This document shows positions 1-9,321 of a stretch of DNA of 64,000 bases, in pieces. The stretch is from Alistipes putredinis (lineage in GTDB: Bacteria; Bacteroidota; Bacteroidia; Bacteroidales; Rikenellaceae): NCBI GenBank assembly GCA_022009915.1, contig CP091730.1, positions 868,001 through 932,000 on the forward strand. The letters run 5' to 3'. Every line of letters begins with the position of its first letter. The stretch's first letter is position 1. Below the pieces are notes generated by a model. That model searched no databases. It had not been told where the DNA came from and saw only the letters and a program-made list of their open reading frames with translations. Position numbers and translations under genes: made by a program.

Positions 1-1
1 A

Positions 2-560
2 TCTCTGCTTCCGCGCATCAAGCGTCTGGAAGATTCGCCGGATGCCTACGTGTCGCTCTTCGCCCTGATTATACGGATAAGTTCCGCACCCGAACAGACG
101 ATTGCCGCCGTCCGCGAATTTTCGGGCGCAATGTCGCATCGGGTTCTCTCCGAGATAATGCTCCGTCTGTGGCGCGGATTCATCCCAGTCGCTTACGAGC
201 CGATGATATGCTCTGACAATGAAAATCTCAAACTGCTGGGTATCTACATAATCCGTTTTTTCGGCATAGAGGAGGCGCAGAATATTCTCTATGCGCAGCT
301 CGACAGTCCGAACGGAGCGGTGCACGACGCCGCCCCTGTACACGCTGGCAATCATGAAAAGTTCCATGACGCGCAAATGCGTCGTGCAGAGCGTTGCCGG
401 AATGTCGTTTTTTTCCAGCGGCGGCGGTTCTACAAGTTCCTTTGCGGCGGAGGGGGTACTCGACCCGTTCGCTCTCGGCGCTGCAATCGGCCGAAACGGA
501 TTCCCGTCTGGGCGGGTACATGGAGAGTCTGGTAAATTCGTACAAGAAAATGCTTGGATA
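2..560 (+). CDS. HEAT-repeat-like protein, C-terminal part
   Basis: The 5' end lies outside the window, so only the C-terminal ~185 residues are seen. The sequence is helical, with leucine/alanine-rich repeats such as LKLLGIYIIRFFGIEEAQ and VHDAALYTLAIMKSSMTR, which resemble HEAT or armadillo repeats. The frame must be changed twice to read through: near 330 (run of C) and near 413 (run of seven T). The restored product ends GYMESLVNSYKKMLG followed by TAG at 558-560. The stop is 5 nt before the next gene, a membrane glycosyltransferase, so the two probably form one operon. A role as partner or scaffold of that glycosyltransferase is inference from position. The HEAT assignment is by eye and moderate. 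Confidence 0.5.
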
Positions 561-565
561 GAGTC

Positions 566-1659
566 ATGATGGATGTCGTAGTCAATGTAATCGCTGTTCT
601 GGCCATGCTGTGGTGCGCGGTGCGCCTGCTTAAAACCGGCCTCGGAGTGCGAGCGCTGAACCTTTCGCGGCGCAAGGACACGGTGCTTCGAAACATGAGG
701 GGTCGCAGCGGCGTTCCCTCGTCCGAGCACGGCGTTTCGGTTATTGTAGCAGGTATGCCTACGCAAAAAAAGGCTTGGAGCGGCTCATGGGTCTGGATTT
801 CGACAATTACGAGGTGGTGGTCGTGGCCGATTTGCTGGCAGAGGAACATTCGCCGAAGACGCTTCACCGCTACTCCATGACGCGGGTGAACGTCCCCGTT
901 TCGGCCGAACTGCCGTGCGAGTCCCTCCGCATGCTTCTGCGTTCGCGCCAGAGACGATATCGCCGATTGGTGATTGCCGATTGTGCCGCACCGCTCTGCG
1001 TGGCGCTCAACTGCGGCATTGCCGTATCGTCGTTCGGCAGGGTCTTGGTCATAGATTCCCGTACATGTCTGGCACGTGAGGCGCTCCTGCGAATGGATGC
1101 CGAGTTCGAATCCTGTACGGACGGTATGGTCTGCGCCGTGTCGGCACCGGTCATAGACCCCGCCGCGTTCGGCTGCGACACGGCTGTGGAGATAGTGGCG
1201 GGCGAATACGGCCGCAGGATTTCGATGATAGACCGCGACTACGCCATAAGTACCGGAGGATTCTCCGACGGCGAGGACTGCATAGCCCGCATGCTTGCAG
1301 AGTTGAGCGATATTCCGGGGCTCAAACTCTCCGCCGTGCCCACTCCGCTGGCCACAGGTCCGGCCGGCGGGGGAACGTTCCGCATAGGCAACGCCCGTAT
1401 AACCGTATACCTGCTTCTGTGTATCGCTGCGGTGGCTACGCTGCTGTCCGTACTCGCCCGCCGCTGGGATTTGATAATCACGCTTCTGCTCATCCTGTGT
1501 ATGCTCTATGCGGCCATGGCGGCAGTTGGAATGCTTTCCATTTCGGCCCTTAGAAGCCTTGCAGGGCCGTATCCGCTCGGTAAAACGCTTCTTGAACCGT
1601 TCGTCTATCCTTTTTATCCGCATAAAGGGTCATTAATGGAAAATTTCTCCAAGTCGTAA
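566..1659 (+). CDS. Membrane-anchored family 2-like glycosyltransferase
   Basis: The product is about 365 residues with an N-terminal membrane helix (residues 1-20), a cytosolic GT-A-like domain and two C-terminal membrane helices (around ITVYLLLCIAAVATLLSVLA and LIITLLLILCMLYAAMAAVG). The order NYEVVVVAD, then VLVIDSRTCLAREALLRM is typical of GT2 enzymes, where the nucleotide-sugar pocket and a DxD-like element lie in these strands. Here the DxD is degenerate (DSR). ATG at 566 is preferred over the upstream TTG at 554. One frameshift lies in the A7 run near 765. The gene follows the HEAT-like gene by 5 nt. Donor and acceptor sugars cannot be told from sequence; an exopolysaccharide or envelope glycan role is inference. 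Confidence 0.65.
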
Positions 1660-1700
1660 ATTCTTGCTAACTTGCCTACCTGAAAAATTATCGAGTGTCG

Positions 1701-3214
1701 ATGTCAAAACGAATCGGACTGCTGATTGCGTTCGCCATAACGGCGGGCATGGTCTGGGCGGCGGAAAAGAATACAGTCAAGATAGAACCTCTCGGAGGGG
1801 AAAAATGGTGGGGCGTTTTTCGTCGGTCGCACTCCGGCCGAGCCTTTTCTTCAATCTTTCTCGGTGAATACGGCCGAAAGTTCGGCGGACTGCGACAAGG
1901 TGCCGATGCTCATATCATCGTCGGGACGCTACCTGTGGAGTTCGTCGCCGGTCGAGGTGCATTTCGACGGCAAGACGTTTGCAGTCAGCTCATCGGACGA
2001 AAAACTGCAAATCCGTCGCGGAGGCCGCACGCTGAGGGAAGCGTATCTGGCCTGCCGTCACAATAACATGAAAGAAGAGCTGTCCGGAACATGTTCCGCT
2101 GAATTGTTCTCCGGCCTTATATACGAGACGGAACTCGAAATAGGGTGCATGCAGGACTATCGGACCGTTTCGGATTATGCCGACAGGATTGTCCGCGAGG
2201 GCCTGCCTGCCGGATATATCGTTTTGGCCGACGGCTGGCGCACGTCCGGCGGAGATTACGATTTCGACCGCACGCTCTATCCCGACCCGAAGGCTTTCGT
2301 GGATGCGCTCCACGGGGCCGGATTCAAAGTCATGCTTACCGTAACTCCCTATCTGCCGGCTTCGGGGCGCGCTTATGTGACCTGCCGAGACGAATGGTTG
2401 CTGCTGACGGACGGGAATGCGGAGCCGTTGCTCGTCAAATGCGACGACGGAATACATGCGGTTGTGGACATAACCGACTTGCGGTCGAGGCAGAAGATGC
2501 TCGAAGATTTGCACCGAATCGAGACGCAGTACGGTGTAGACGGATTCCGCTTCGACTGTCGGGCCATGCAGACGGCCGGAATGCCGCCAGCCGAAGCTGC
2601 CGGTTTTATGAACGTGTGGCGGGAGCTAGGCAAAAATTTTAGGGTTCATGAAACCGTTGCCTGCGCCGTGACATGCGATGCGTCCGGAGCCTCGTCGCTG
2701 CACGATTTCCTGAATGACGTGATAAACTCCTCGCTGGTCGCCACGGATGCGGCATATACGCCCGCTGCCGAGTGGAGATACGAAAGCCAGAACCAACTGC
2801 TGCACGTCATGCAGATTGCTGCCATGATGCCCCTCGCCGCGCATACCTTACGCCCCGTGGAGAATTTCGGATAAAAATCTATACGCCCAACTTAAAAACA
2901 CGCTTCTGCTCCGCGCATCGCTGTGCGAGTACGTCTCGCGCACGGTCGCCGAGTCGAACCGCACCGCCGAACCTGTCGTCAGGCATATGGAGTACCAGTT
3001 CCCGCGCAGCGGATTCGCCGACTGCGACAACCAGTTCATGCTGGGAAACAGGTACCTCGTCGCTCCGCCGCTGGACGAAAGCCCGCAGCGCATGGTCCGT
3101 CTGCCCAAAGGAGTGTGGACCGACATGAACGGAAAGCGCTACAAAGGTCCGGTAGTGGTAAACGCATCAGCACAGGACGGACGTATGATATGTTTCGAAT
3201 TGCAAACCAAATAA
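1701..3214 (+). CDS. Glycoside hydrolase family 31-like secreted alpha-glycosidase
   Basis: About 505 residues with an N-terminal signal peptide (SKRIGLLIAFAITAGMVWA). GH31 hallmarks are the barrel strand PDPKAFVDALHGAGFKVMLT, the strand GVDGFRFD, and a C-terminal beta-domain with NRYLVAPPLDESPQRMVRLP and VWTDMNGKRYKGP. GH31 enzymes hydrolyse alpha-linked glucosides, xylosides or galactosides by a retaining mechanism. In this copy the aspartate in GFRFDCRAM is the likely nucleophile. Length is at the short end for the family. Two frameshifts were bridged: near 1811 (GGGG) and near 2845. The first ATG giving a clean signal peptide was chosen; an in-frame GTG lies 6 nt upstream. It ends 5 nt before cysQ. 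Substrate is not predictable. Confidence 0.75.
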
Positions 3215-3219
3215 ACGAC

Positions 3220-4078
3220 ATGGACAACAGACTCGTACTTACACGGCAGCAACGCGAATACCTCCTGCCCAAAGCCTACAACGCCGCGGTGCGTGCCGGA
3301 GAGATTATTCTGGATATATATTCGCGCAAGCAGGACTACGACATAAATCTCAAAAGCGACAACACTCCCATTACTCTTGCCGACCGCCTTTCGCACTCTT
3401 TAATCAAAGAGTATCTGGCCCAGACGCGCATTCCGCTGCTGAGCGAGGAGGGCCGCCAGATGCTGTTCGACGAACGCAAGGACTGGGACATGTTCTGGAT
3501 GGTGGATCCGCTCGACGGTACGAAGGAGTTCATCAAGGGCAACAACGAATTTACGGTCAATATCGCACTCATGGTTTCGTCGCGGCCGGCCATAGGGGTC
3601 ATCTATGTTCCCTATTACCGCAAGATGTACTTTTGCGAAAAGGGGTTCGGTTCCTTTTTCAAGGAATATGTGGCGCCCGACCGCACGGCCGAATTCACCC
3701 TATGAGGAGATATACGATTCGGCCCGCGAACTGCCGCTCGTGCAGTGCTGCAATTCACCGATAAGGGTGGGCGTCAGCCGTTCGCACAAAAACGAGCTTA
3801 CCATGCGCTATATAGACGAGTTGAGACGGGATCATCCCGACCTTCAAATCGTCGAGCAGGGCAGCTCCTACAAATTCTGCATGCTCGCCGAGGGCAGTAT
3901 CGATTACTATGTCTGCACTTCTGACACCTACGAGTGGGACACTGCGGCCGGCGAAGTGATTTTGAGCGAGACGGGCGGAACGACCAAGACCCTGCCCGAG
4001 CAGGCGAAGTTCGCCTATAACAAAGAGTCGCTTCTGAATCCGCATTTCATCTGCCGCAATCGTTTCGTAGTGAAATAG
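3220..4078 (+). CDS. cysQ: 3'(2'),5'-bisphosphate nucleotidase CysQ
   Basis: An inositol monophosphatase-superfamily enzyme of about 285 residues that hydrolyses 3'-phosphoadenosine 5'-phosphate to AMP, recycling the by-product of sulfate activation. The metal-binding motif WMVDPLDGTKEFIKGNNEF is complete. It is preceded by the family threonine in DNTPITLAD and the acidic pair in LLSEEG. The C-terminal motif VCTSDTYEWDTAAGEVIL supplies the last metal and substrate aspartate. One frameshift near 3700 separates the N-terminal 160 residues from the rest. The ATG at 3220 sits 5 nt after the GH31 stop, so it is probably co-transcribed. Family assignment is strong; PAP specificity over related sugars is inferred from the motif. 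Confidence 0.88.
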
Positions 4079-4209
4079 ATTCAGGCTTCGACGCTCCGCT
4101 TTCGCGATCGAATGCGGTACGGCATTCCGCGAGCTAATCATTTTGCCTTCCGGCCGCCGGAAGGCGGACCCGCGCCATGTGCGGGCACGAATCGGGCAGG
4201 TATTACAAT

Positions 4210-4229
4210 GTCGTTAAAAGTCGTTAAAA
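4210..4229 (+). promoter_or_regulatory. Tandem 10-bp direct repeat, candidate response-regulator operator
   Basis: Two adjacent exact copies of gtcgttaaaa lie 14 nt upstream of the -33 element of the promoter for the two-component operon. OmpR/PhoB regulators bind head-to-tail direct repeats spaced about one helical turn apart. Autoregulation by the downstream PhoB-like protein is therefore a reasonable inference, but unproven. Confidence 0.4.
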
Positions 4230-4243
4230 ATAGTGCTTCATGG

Positions 4244-4274
4244 TTTGCGGAACTGTGTTTTTGTCGTTTCTTTG
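4244..4274 (+). promoter_or_regulatory. Bacteroidota-type promoter of the two-component operon
   Basis: TTTG at 4244-4247 is followed after 19 nt by TTTCTTTG at 4267-4274. This fits the -33/-7 pattern of the Bacteroidota primary sigma factor except for one base in the -7 box. The start codon at 4299 lies 24 nt after the -7 box, giving a very short leader. The rest of the 4079-4298 gap holds no gene. Confidence 0.5.
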
Positions 4275-4298
4275 CAGTGAAAAATTTTCTGGTTTACT

Positions 4299-4986
4299 AT
4301 GGATAGGGCGCGAATACTTGTTGTGGACGACGAAGAGTCGCTCTGCGAAATATTGCAATTCAATTTGGAGGTCGAGGGATACGACGTGGACGTGGCATAC
4401 AGCGCCGAGCAGGCTTTGGAAATGGGCGTGGGAAAATACCAGCTCATTCTGCTGGACGTGATGATGGGCGGCATGAGCGGATTCAAGATGGCCCAGATGC
4501 TCAAACGCGATTCAGCCACCGCACGTGTACCTATTATCTTCTGTACGGCCAAGGACAATGAAAACGACATAGTGACCGGACTCAACATCGGAGCTGACGA
4601 TTATATCACCAAGCCGTTTTCGATTCGCGAGGTTTGCGCGAGAGTGAACACCGTCCTGCGCCGCGGAGCCGTTCAGGCGGCGGATGCGCAGCACAAAAAT
4701 CATCGCGTTCGACAATCTGACGGTGGATATCTCCAAAAAACGCTGCACCGTGAACGGTCACCCCGTGCAGCTGACCAAAAAGGAGTTCGAGATTCTGGCC
4801 CTGCTGCTTTCCGACATCAACCGCATATATTCGCGCGAGGAGATTCTGTCCCGGATATGGGACAGCGACGTTGTGGTGCTCGACCGTACCATAGACGTGA
4901 ATATCACGCGCCTGCGTAAGAAAATCGCCCCTTACGGTTCGCATATCGTAACCCGTCTCGGATATGGATACGGATTCGAAGAGTAA
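4299..4986 (+). CDS. OmpR/PhoB-family response regulator
   Basis: About 228 residues. The receiver domain (residues 1-120) has the acidic pair in ILVVDDEESL, the phospho-acceptor aspartate in LILLDVMMGGMSGF, the switch threonine in IIFCTAKDN and the lysine in DDYITKPFS. The C-terminal winged helix (residues ~135-228) has LTKKEFEILALLL and the recognition region VLDRTIDVNITRLRKKI, ending in RLGYGYGFEE. It acts as a DNA-binding transcription factor switched by phosphorylation from the histidine kinase encoded next, whose start overlaps this gene's end. One frameshift lies at the linker near 4680. Regulon unknown. Confidence 0.9.
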
Positions 4987-6323
4987 GACCCGCACGCCGT
5001 TCAAGGTGCGTGTGTCGGGGGCGCTGGTTCTCATGTTCGTGCTTTGCGCCTCTGTCTTTGCGGCGTATCGCTATAAAAGCGGGCGCGATGCCTGCGAACG
5101 TAACGCGGAAACGTTTTTTTGCAGGGCATAAACCGCGGAGTGTACGCTTCGGTGGCGGCTGGCGGCAGCATAGAGGATTTTCTCGGATTGTACGATGCGG
5201 ACGACATAAAGGGTCTGAGCGTCAGGGTGTCTTGCGATTCGGCCGAGATATGTTACGGGGAAGCGCCATCGCATGATTGCGTGTCTGCTTTCCGGCAGTT
5301 CGGGGATGTGAGAGTTGAATCCGGCATACCGTTTAGCTACGGAATAGGGATATGTTTCTTGCCGGCGGATACTTCTGGTGGATTCTTGCGGCGCTGGCCG
5401 TTGCGATAGGTGTCGTCGGATATGTTTTTCAGCATGAATCCGACCGCAATATGGCACGTCTCAGGCTTTTTGCCGACAGGGCCGACCGCGGACTGCCGAT
5501 AGACGAAGACATGTCTTTTCCGGATGACGAACTCGGCGATATTTCGAAACATATAGTGAGGCTGTACACCCAGCCTTCGTCAGACCAAAGAGGATTTGGA
5601 GAGCGAGCAGAACATTCTTTTGCAACAGGAGCAGGAGCAGATTCGCATAAAGCGGCAGCTCACGCAGAATATCAACCACGAACTCAAAACTCCGGTAAGC
5701 AGCATTCAGGGCTATCTGGAAACCATAATCAGAAACCCGGGGCTTTCGCAGGCGCAGATTCTTATGACGTTCGTGGAGAACAGCTACAAACAGACGGTCC
5801 GCCTGTCGCAGTCTGCTGAGTGACGTCTCCACTCTGACACGTTTGGACGACGGAGGTCAGATGATAGAGAAAGAGCCGCTGAATTTAGTCGATGTTATTT
5901 CGGAAGTCATAGGCGATACGGCCGTTGCCGCATCGGAGCGCGGGTTTCGGGTAACGACCTCGCTGCCGGACAAAATAATGATGCAGGGAAGCCATTCCAT
6001 GCTGCTGTCCGTGTTCCGCAATCTTATGGACAACGCTCTTGCCTATTCGGGCGGAGAGAACATCGAAATATCTCTGGTCCGGCGTGACGAGAACTTCGTT
6101 ACGATGAGCCTTTGCCGACGACGGGGAGGGGTTGCTCTGGAGCACCGGCCGCGCATTATAGAACGGTTCTATCGAGTGGACAAGGGCCGCAGCCGCAAAC
6201 TCGGCGGAACGGGTCTGGGGCTCGCTATCGTCAAGAATGCCGTCCTGCTGCACGGAGGCACTATCTCGGCATATCTGCGCGATATGGGGGATTGAGTTCA
6301 TATTCACGCTGCGCGTTCTGTAA
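4968..6323 (+). CDS. PhoR-like membrane sensor histidine kinase
   Basis: The ATG at 4968 lies inside the end of the response regulator gene in another frame, implying translational coupling. Restored order: a membrane helix (SGALVLMFVLCASVFAAY), a periplasmic sensor segment, a second helix (FLAGGYFWWILAALAVAIGV), then a linker. A DHp domain with H-box NINHELKTPVSSIQGY (phospho-histidine) and an ATPase domain with N-box FRNLMDNALAYSG and G-box LGGTGLGLAIVKNAV complete it. It ends GIEFIFTLRVL at TAA 6321-6323. At least six single-base shifts must be bridged, including T7 near 5115 and G5 near 6290. The full architecture is recoverable, so I regard it as a functional kinase with sequence errors. 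Stimulus unknown. Confidence 0.82.
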
Positions 6324-6341
6324 CGGGGCGTAACATGAAAA

Positions 6342-6379
6342 AATAACCCTGCGGCCTGATGCAATCGCCGCAGGGTTAT
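6342..6379. terminator. Bidirectional rho-independent terminator
   Basis: A 13-bp stem, aataaccctgcgg paired with ccgcagggttatt, encloses a 12-nt loop and is flanked by A and T tracts on the two sides. It lies between the convergent kinase and cupin genes and can serve both. Confidence 0.85.
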
Positions 6380-6399
6380 TTCTTTTTTGGAAGTGTGCT

Positions 6400-6740
6400 T
6401 TACTGTCCGGCTACCACGGCAAAGAATACGAGATCTTCCGCCGAATCGTTTACCAGCGAGTGCGCACAGCCTTTCGGACAGTAGTGGCATTGTCCGGCTT
6501 CGATTCTTTCCGTGCCCTCGTCCGAAACGATTTTGCCCCTTGCCGCTTATGACGTAAATCATTTCGCAGTCGTTTTCATGCCTGTGCATGCCTATCGAGG
6601 CGCCCTCTGCGAGCCTTTGCCCCTTGAAAAATGCGGTTGCGCTCGTCAGTAAACATGCGGGCGGAGAGGCATTTTTCGCCGCCCTTGAAATTCTCCATTA
6701 CCGATTCTGGAATCCGTTCGAAATCAAGTATCATAATCAT
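6400..6740 (-). CDS. Cupin-domain protein
   Basis: About 112 residues; a single small beta-barrel cupin. The metal-binding motif 1 is visible as GASIGMHRHENDCEMIYVIS (His, His and Glu ligands), and motif 2 as GQCHYCPKGCAHSLVNDS. The C-terminal strand is AEDLVFFAVVAGQ. Two frameshifts (near 6610 and 6540) were bridged. It starts 11 nt after the GH109 stop on the same strand, so it is the last gene of a three-gene operon. Small cupins bind metals and sugars or act as isomerases; the context suggests an accessory step in amino-sugar use, which is inference. Confidence 0.72.
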
Positions 6741-6751
6741 TTTGCTGTTTA

Positions 6752-8129
6752 TTATTTCGCCATAGCGTGTTCGTATCCTTTTATCTTGTTCCAGCCGCCT
6801 CGCGTGAAATCGGGAATCTCTACCGGCATGCTGCCGTTTTCGAGCGATATCCGCGTGAGGTCGCCTATGCACGACCACTCGGCGGCATCGTATACGTCTT
6901 GGTCGAGCGGCAGGCCGTTGCGCAGACAGTATACGAGTCTGCTGTCCATGATGTAGTCCATTCCTCCGTGGCCTCCGACCTTGCGGGCCGTGGGTTCGAG
7001 CAGGCGGTGAATCGGGTGCTTGTACATGGCCATGATTGAGTCTTTCTGCGCTCCGGTGATGAATCGGTGCATGTCCAACGCTTCATAATCGGGCAGGGCG
7101 CCGCCTTCTCCCGCCTCGGGCCGGAACGTGTAGCCCTCCACGGGGTATTTGCTGGCGAAGCCCGCCGTACCGGTAATCTGGTACATGCGGCTGTACGGTC
7201 GCGGGGTCATCACGTCGTGTTGCAGGTGTATGGTCCTGCCGTTTTCGGTCATAATCATGGTCATGGTGTGGTCGGCGTTCCGGAAGTCGGTGCAAGGCTC
7301 TCCGGTGCGTTTTTCGACTATCGCAGCTCCGGTTACGGCCTTGGTGTCCATGGCTACCAGATATGTCATGCGGTCGCCGCGGTGTATGTCGAGCAGCCTG
7401 GCATGCGGGACCGAGGCCGTGGGTGGCGTATACGTCGCCGCGGTTCTTGCGATTGAAATCCAGACGCCAGTCGCCCTGATATGCATCCCCAGTACTCTTC
7501 TAGATTATGGATGTAGGCCCCTTCGACGTGCAGAATCTCGCCGAAAAGTCCCTTTTGCGCCATGTTGAGCGAGGTTAGTTCGAAAAAGTCGTATACGCAG
7601 TTTTCGAGCATCATGCAGTGCCTGCGGCTCTTTTCGGCCGCATCCACCAACTGCCAGCATTCGTCGATATTCGTGGCTGCCGGAACCTCTATGGCCGTGT
7701 GTTTGCCCTGCTGCAAGGCGAAAACGGCCATCGGAACGTGTTTCTGCCACGGCGTGGCTATATATACGAGGTCGATGTCATCTCTTTTGCACAACTCTTT
7801 CCACCCCTCCTCGCCGCTGTATTCGGCCGCTGCGGGCAGTCCCTGTCGGGCCAGAATCTTCTGCGCTTCGGCCACCCGCTCGGGCAGCAGGTCGCACAGT
7901 GCCGTTATTTTCACTCCGTCTATGTGCGTGAAACGGTTCACGGCGCCGGGGCCGCGCATGCCCAGACCGATGAATCCGACGCGGACCGTATCGAGCTTTT
8001 CGCACGTCAGGCCCAGTACGTCGCTTTGCCCTGCGGGACGCGGCGGTGCTGGGGTTTTTATCATTCGTTGCGGCGAGGTGCAGGCGCAAAGCAGTGCGAT
8101 GCACGCTGCGAAGAAAACCTTTTTTTCAT
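6752..8129 (-). CDS. GH109-like alpha-N-acetylgalactosaminidase lipoprotein
   Basis: About 455 residues of the Gfo/Idh/MocA fold used by glycoside hydrolase family 109, which cleaves alpha-GalNAc (blood group A, mucin O-glycans) by an NAD-dependent oxidation-elimination route. Visible features: a lipoprotein signal (restored VFFAACIALLCACTS), the Rossmann motif VGFIGLGMRGPGAVNRF, LVYIATPWQKH, AIEVPAATNIDECW, NLEEYWG and the restored active-site stretch NRGDVYATHGLGP with a conserved histidine. Three shifts are bridged: A7 at the start (near 8120) and two near 7480 and 7410. It lies 4 nt after the kinase gene. A different Gfo/Idh/MocA glycosidase specificity is possible. Confidence 0.82.
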
Positions 8130-8133
8130 TGGA

Positions 8134-9222
8134 TTATAGGTTGTTTAGACAGTTGTCGATCAATCGCTGCATTTCGGGCAGGCGGCTCTCTATGCCTAAA
8201 AGATGGGCATATTGCGCTCTGGCCCGAACGAGATTGTGTTCCGGATATGCGATTTTGTAGTAGGTGTCGCCGGCTATGTAGTCGGTAAGGAACCTTACGG
8301 CCTGCATGTATGTCATCAGGGCGGCTCCGCGTGCGAGGTTGTCCTTTTCGCACTCGGTAAGAAACTCCGCGGCCGAGCAGAGATACCCTTCGGTGAAGCT
8401 CTCGAATATATCTTGGGCAAACCCTATTTTTCGAAGTATCCGGCTCGTCTTCCGCCGCCGTACATCCGGCAGTCCGGATGAAATCGCCGTAATCGGCGAG
8501 CACGTATCCGGGCATGGTGGTGTCGAGATCGATGACGCAGAGCAGTTCGCCGCTGTCGCGGTCGAACAGGACGTTGTTTACTTTGGTGTCGCAGTGCGTT
8601 ATGCGTTTGGGCATTAGCCCCTGTGCATTCAGACGCTCGGCGAAGAGCATCTGCCCGCTGCGCGAAAGCAGCGCTTCGGAAAGTTCCCTTACTCCGGCCG
8701 CACGGCCTGCGGGTCGGATTTCAGGGCGTCGTCGAGCTGTCCGATGCGGAAGGCGATGTTGTGGAAATTCTCGATTGTGGCCCCTATGCTGCCTTCCGGT
8801 ATCGAGGAGAGCATTTTCTGGAAATCGCCGAATGCGGCACCGGTGGCTCTCGCAAGGGGCGGAGTGAGCGTGTCGTAGCTCGTCGAGTTGCCTATTTCGA
8901 GCGTCATGCGCCAGTAATTCTCCCCGTCCTTGACGAACGTTTTCCCGTCCTTGGTCGGAACGACCGTAAGCACTTTGCGGTCTATGTCCTTCTCGCCGCG
9001 CTGCCGAAGAATGCCTCTTATGTGTTCCGTGATGCGTACCGTGTTTCGCTGCAACAGCGCCACGTCGCCGAAAATCGAGTGGTTGATACGTTGCAGGATG
9101 TATGAAGTGCGGTCGGTGGCGACTCTGAGCGTGTCGTTTATGTGCCCGTTTCCTATCGGTGCGATGCTGCGCACGGAGCCTTCGATTTCGAAGAGCGGTG
9201 CTATGAGTTCGGCTTGCTTCAT
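8134..9222 (-). CDS. Phosphotransferase-family sugar kinase (NahK-like)
   Basis: About 360 residues of the aminoglycoside phosphotransferase/choline kinase fold. The catalytic loop THCDTKVNNVLFD and metal-binding CVIDLDTTMPGYVLADYGD are the pattern of N-acetylhexosamine 1-kinases (NahK). The N-terminal lobe has GSVRSIAPIGNGHINDTLRV. Three frameshifts were bridged near 8690, 8450 and 8380. ATG 9222 is chosen because a TAAATTTG -7 box ends 19 nt upstream, leaving no room for the in-frame TTG at 9243. First gene of the kinase-GH109-cupin operon. Phosphorylation of GalNAc/GlcNAc at C1 is inferred from family and context. Confidence 0.72.
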
Positions 9223-9240
9223 GCTGCTGTCGGGTTTACG

Positions 9241-9273
9241 CAAATTTATGAATAATTATGCTGGAAAACAAAA
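9241..9273 (-). promoter_or_regulatory. Promoter of the kinase-GH109-cupin operon
   Basis: On the minus strand TTTTG (9269-9273) is followed after 20 nt by TAAATTTG (9241-9248), an exact match to the Bacteroidota -7 consensus. The -33 element overlaps the stem of the terminator of the upstream LRR gene. Confidence 0.65.
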
Positions 9274-9302
9274 CGGGACGCGAAATCTTCGCGTCCCGTT
9301 TT
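9270..9302 (-). terminator. Rho-independent terminator after the LRR lipoprotein gene
   Basis: A 15-bp perfect stem, aaaacgggacgcgaa paired with ttcgcgtcccgtttt, with a 3-nt loop. It lies just downstream of the stop of the large minus-strand lipoprotein gene. Confidence 0.85.
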
Positions 9303-9321
9303 GTGTACGGTAAAATAGTTT

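Noticed and set aside
4968..6323. Calling the histidine kinase a pseudogene
   Set aside because: Although broken at least six times, all boxes (H, N, G) and both membrane helices are recoverable in order and most breaks are at homopolymers, so sequence error is more likely than decay.
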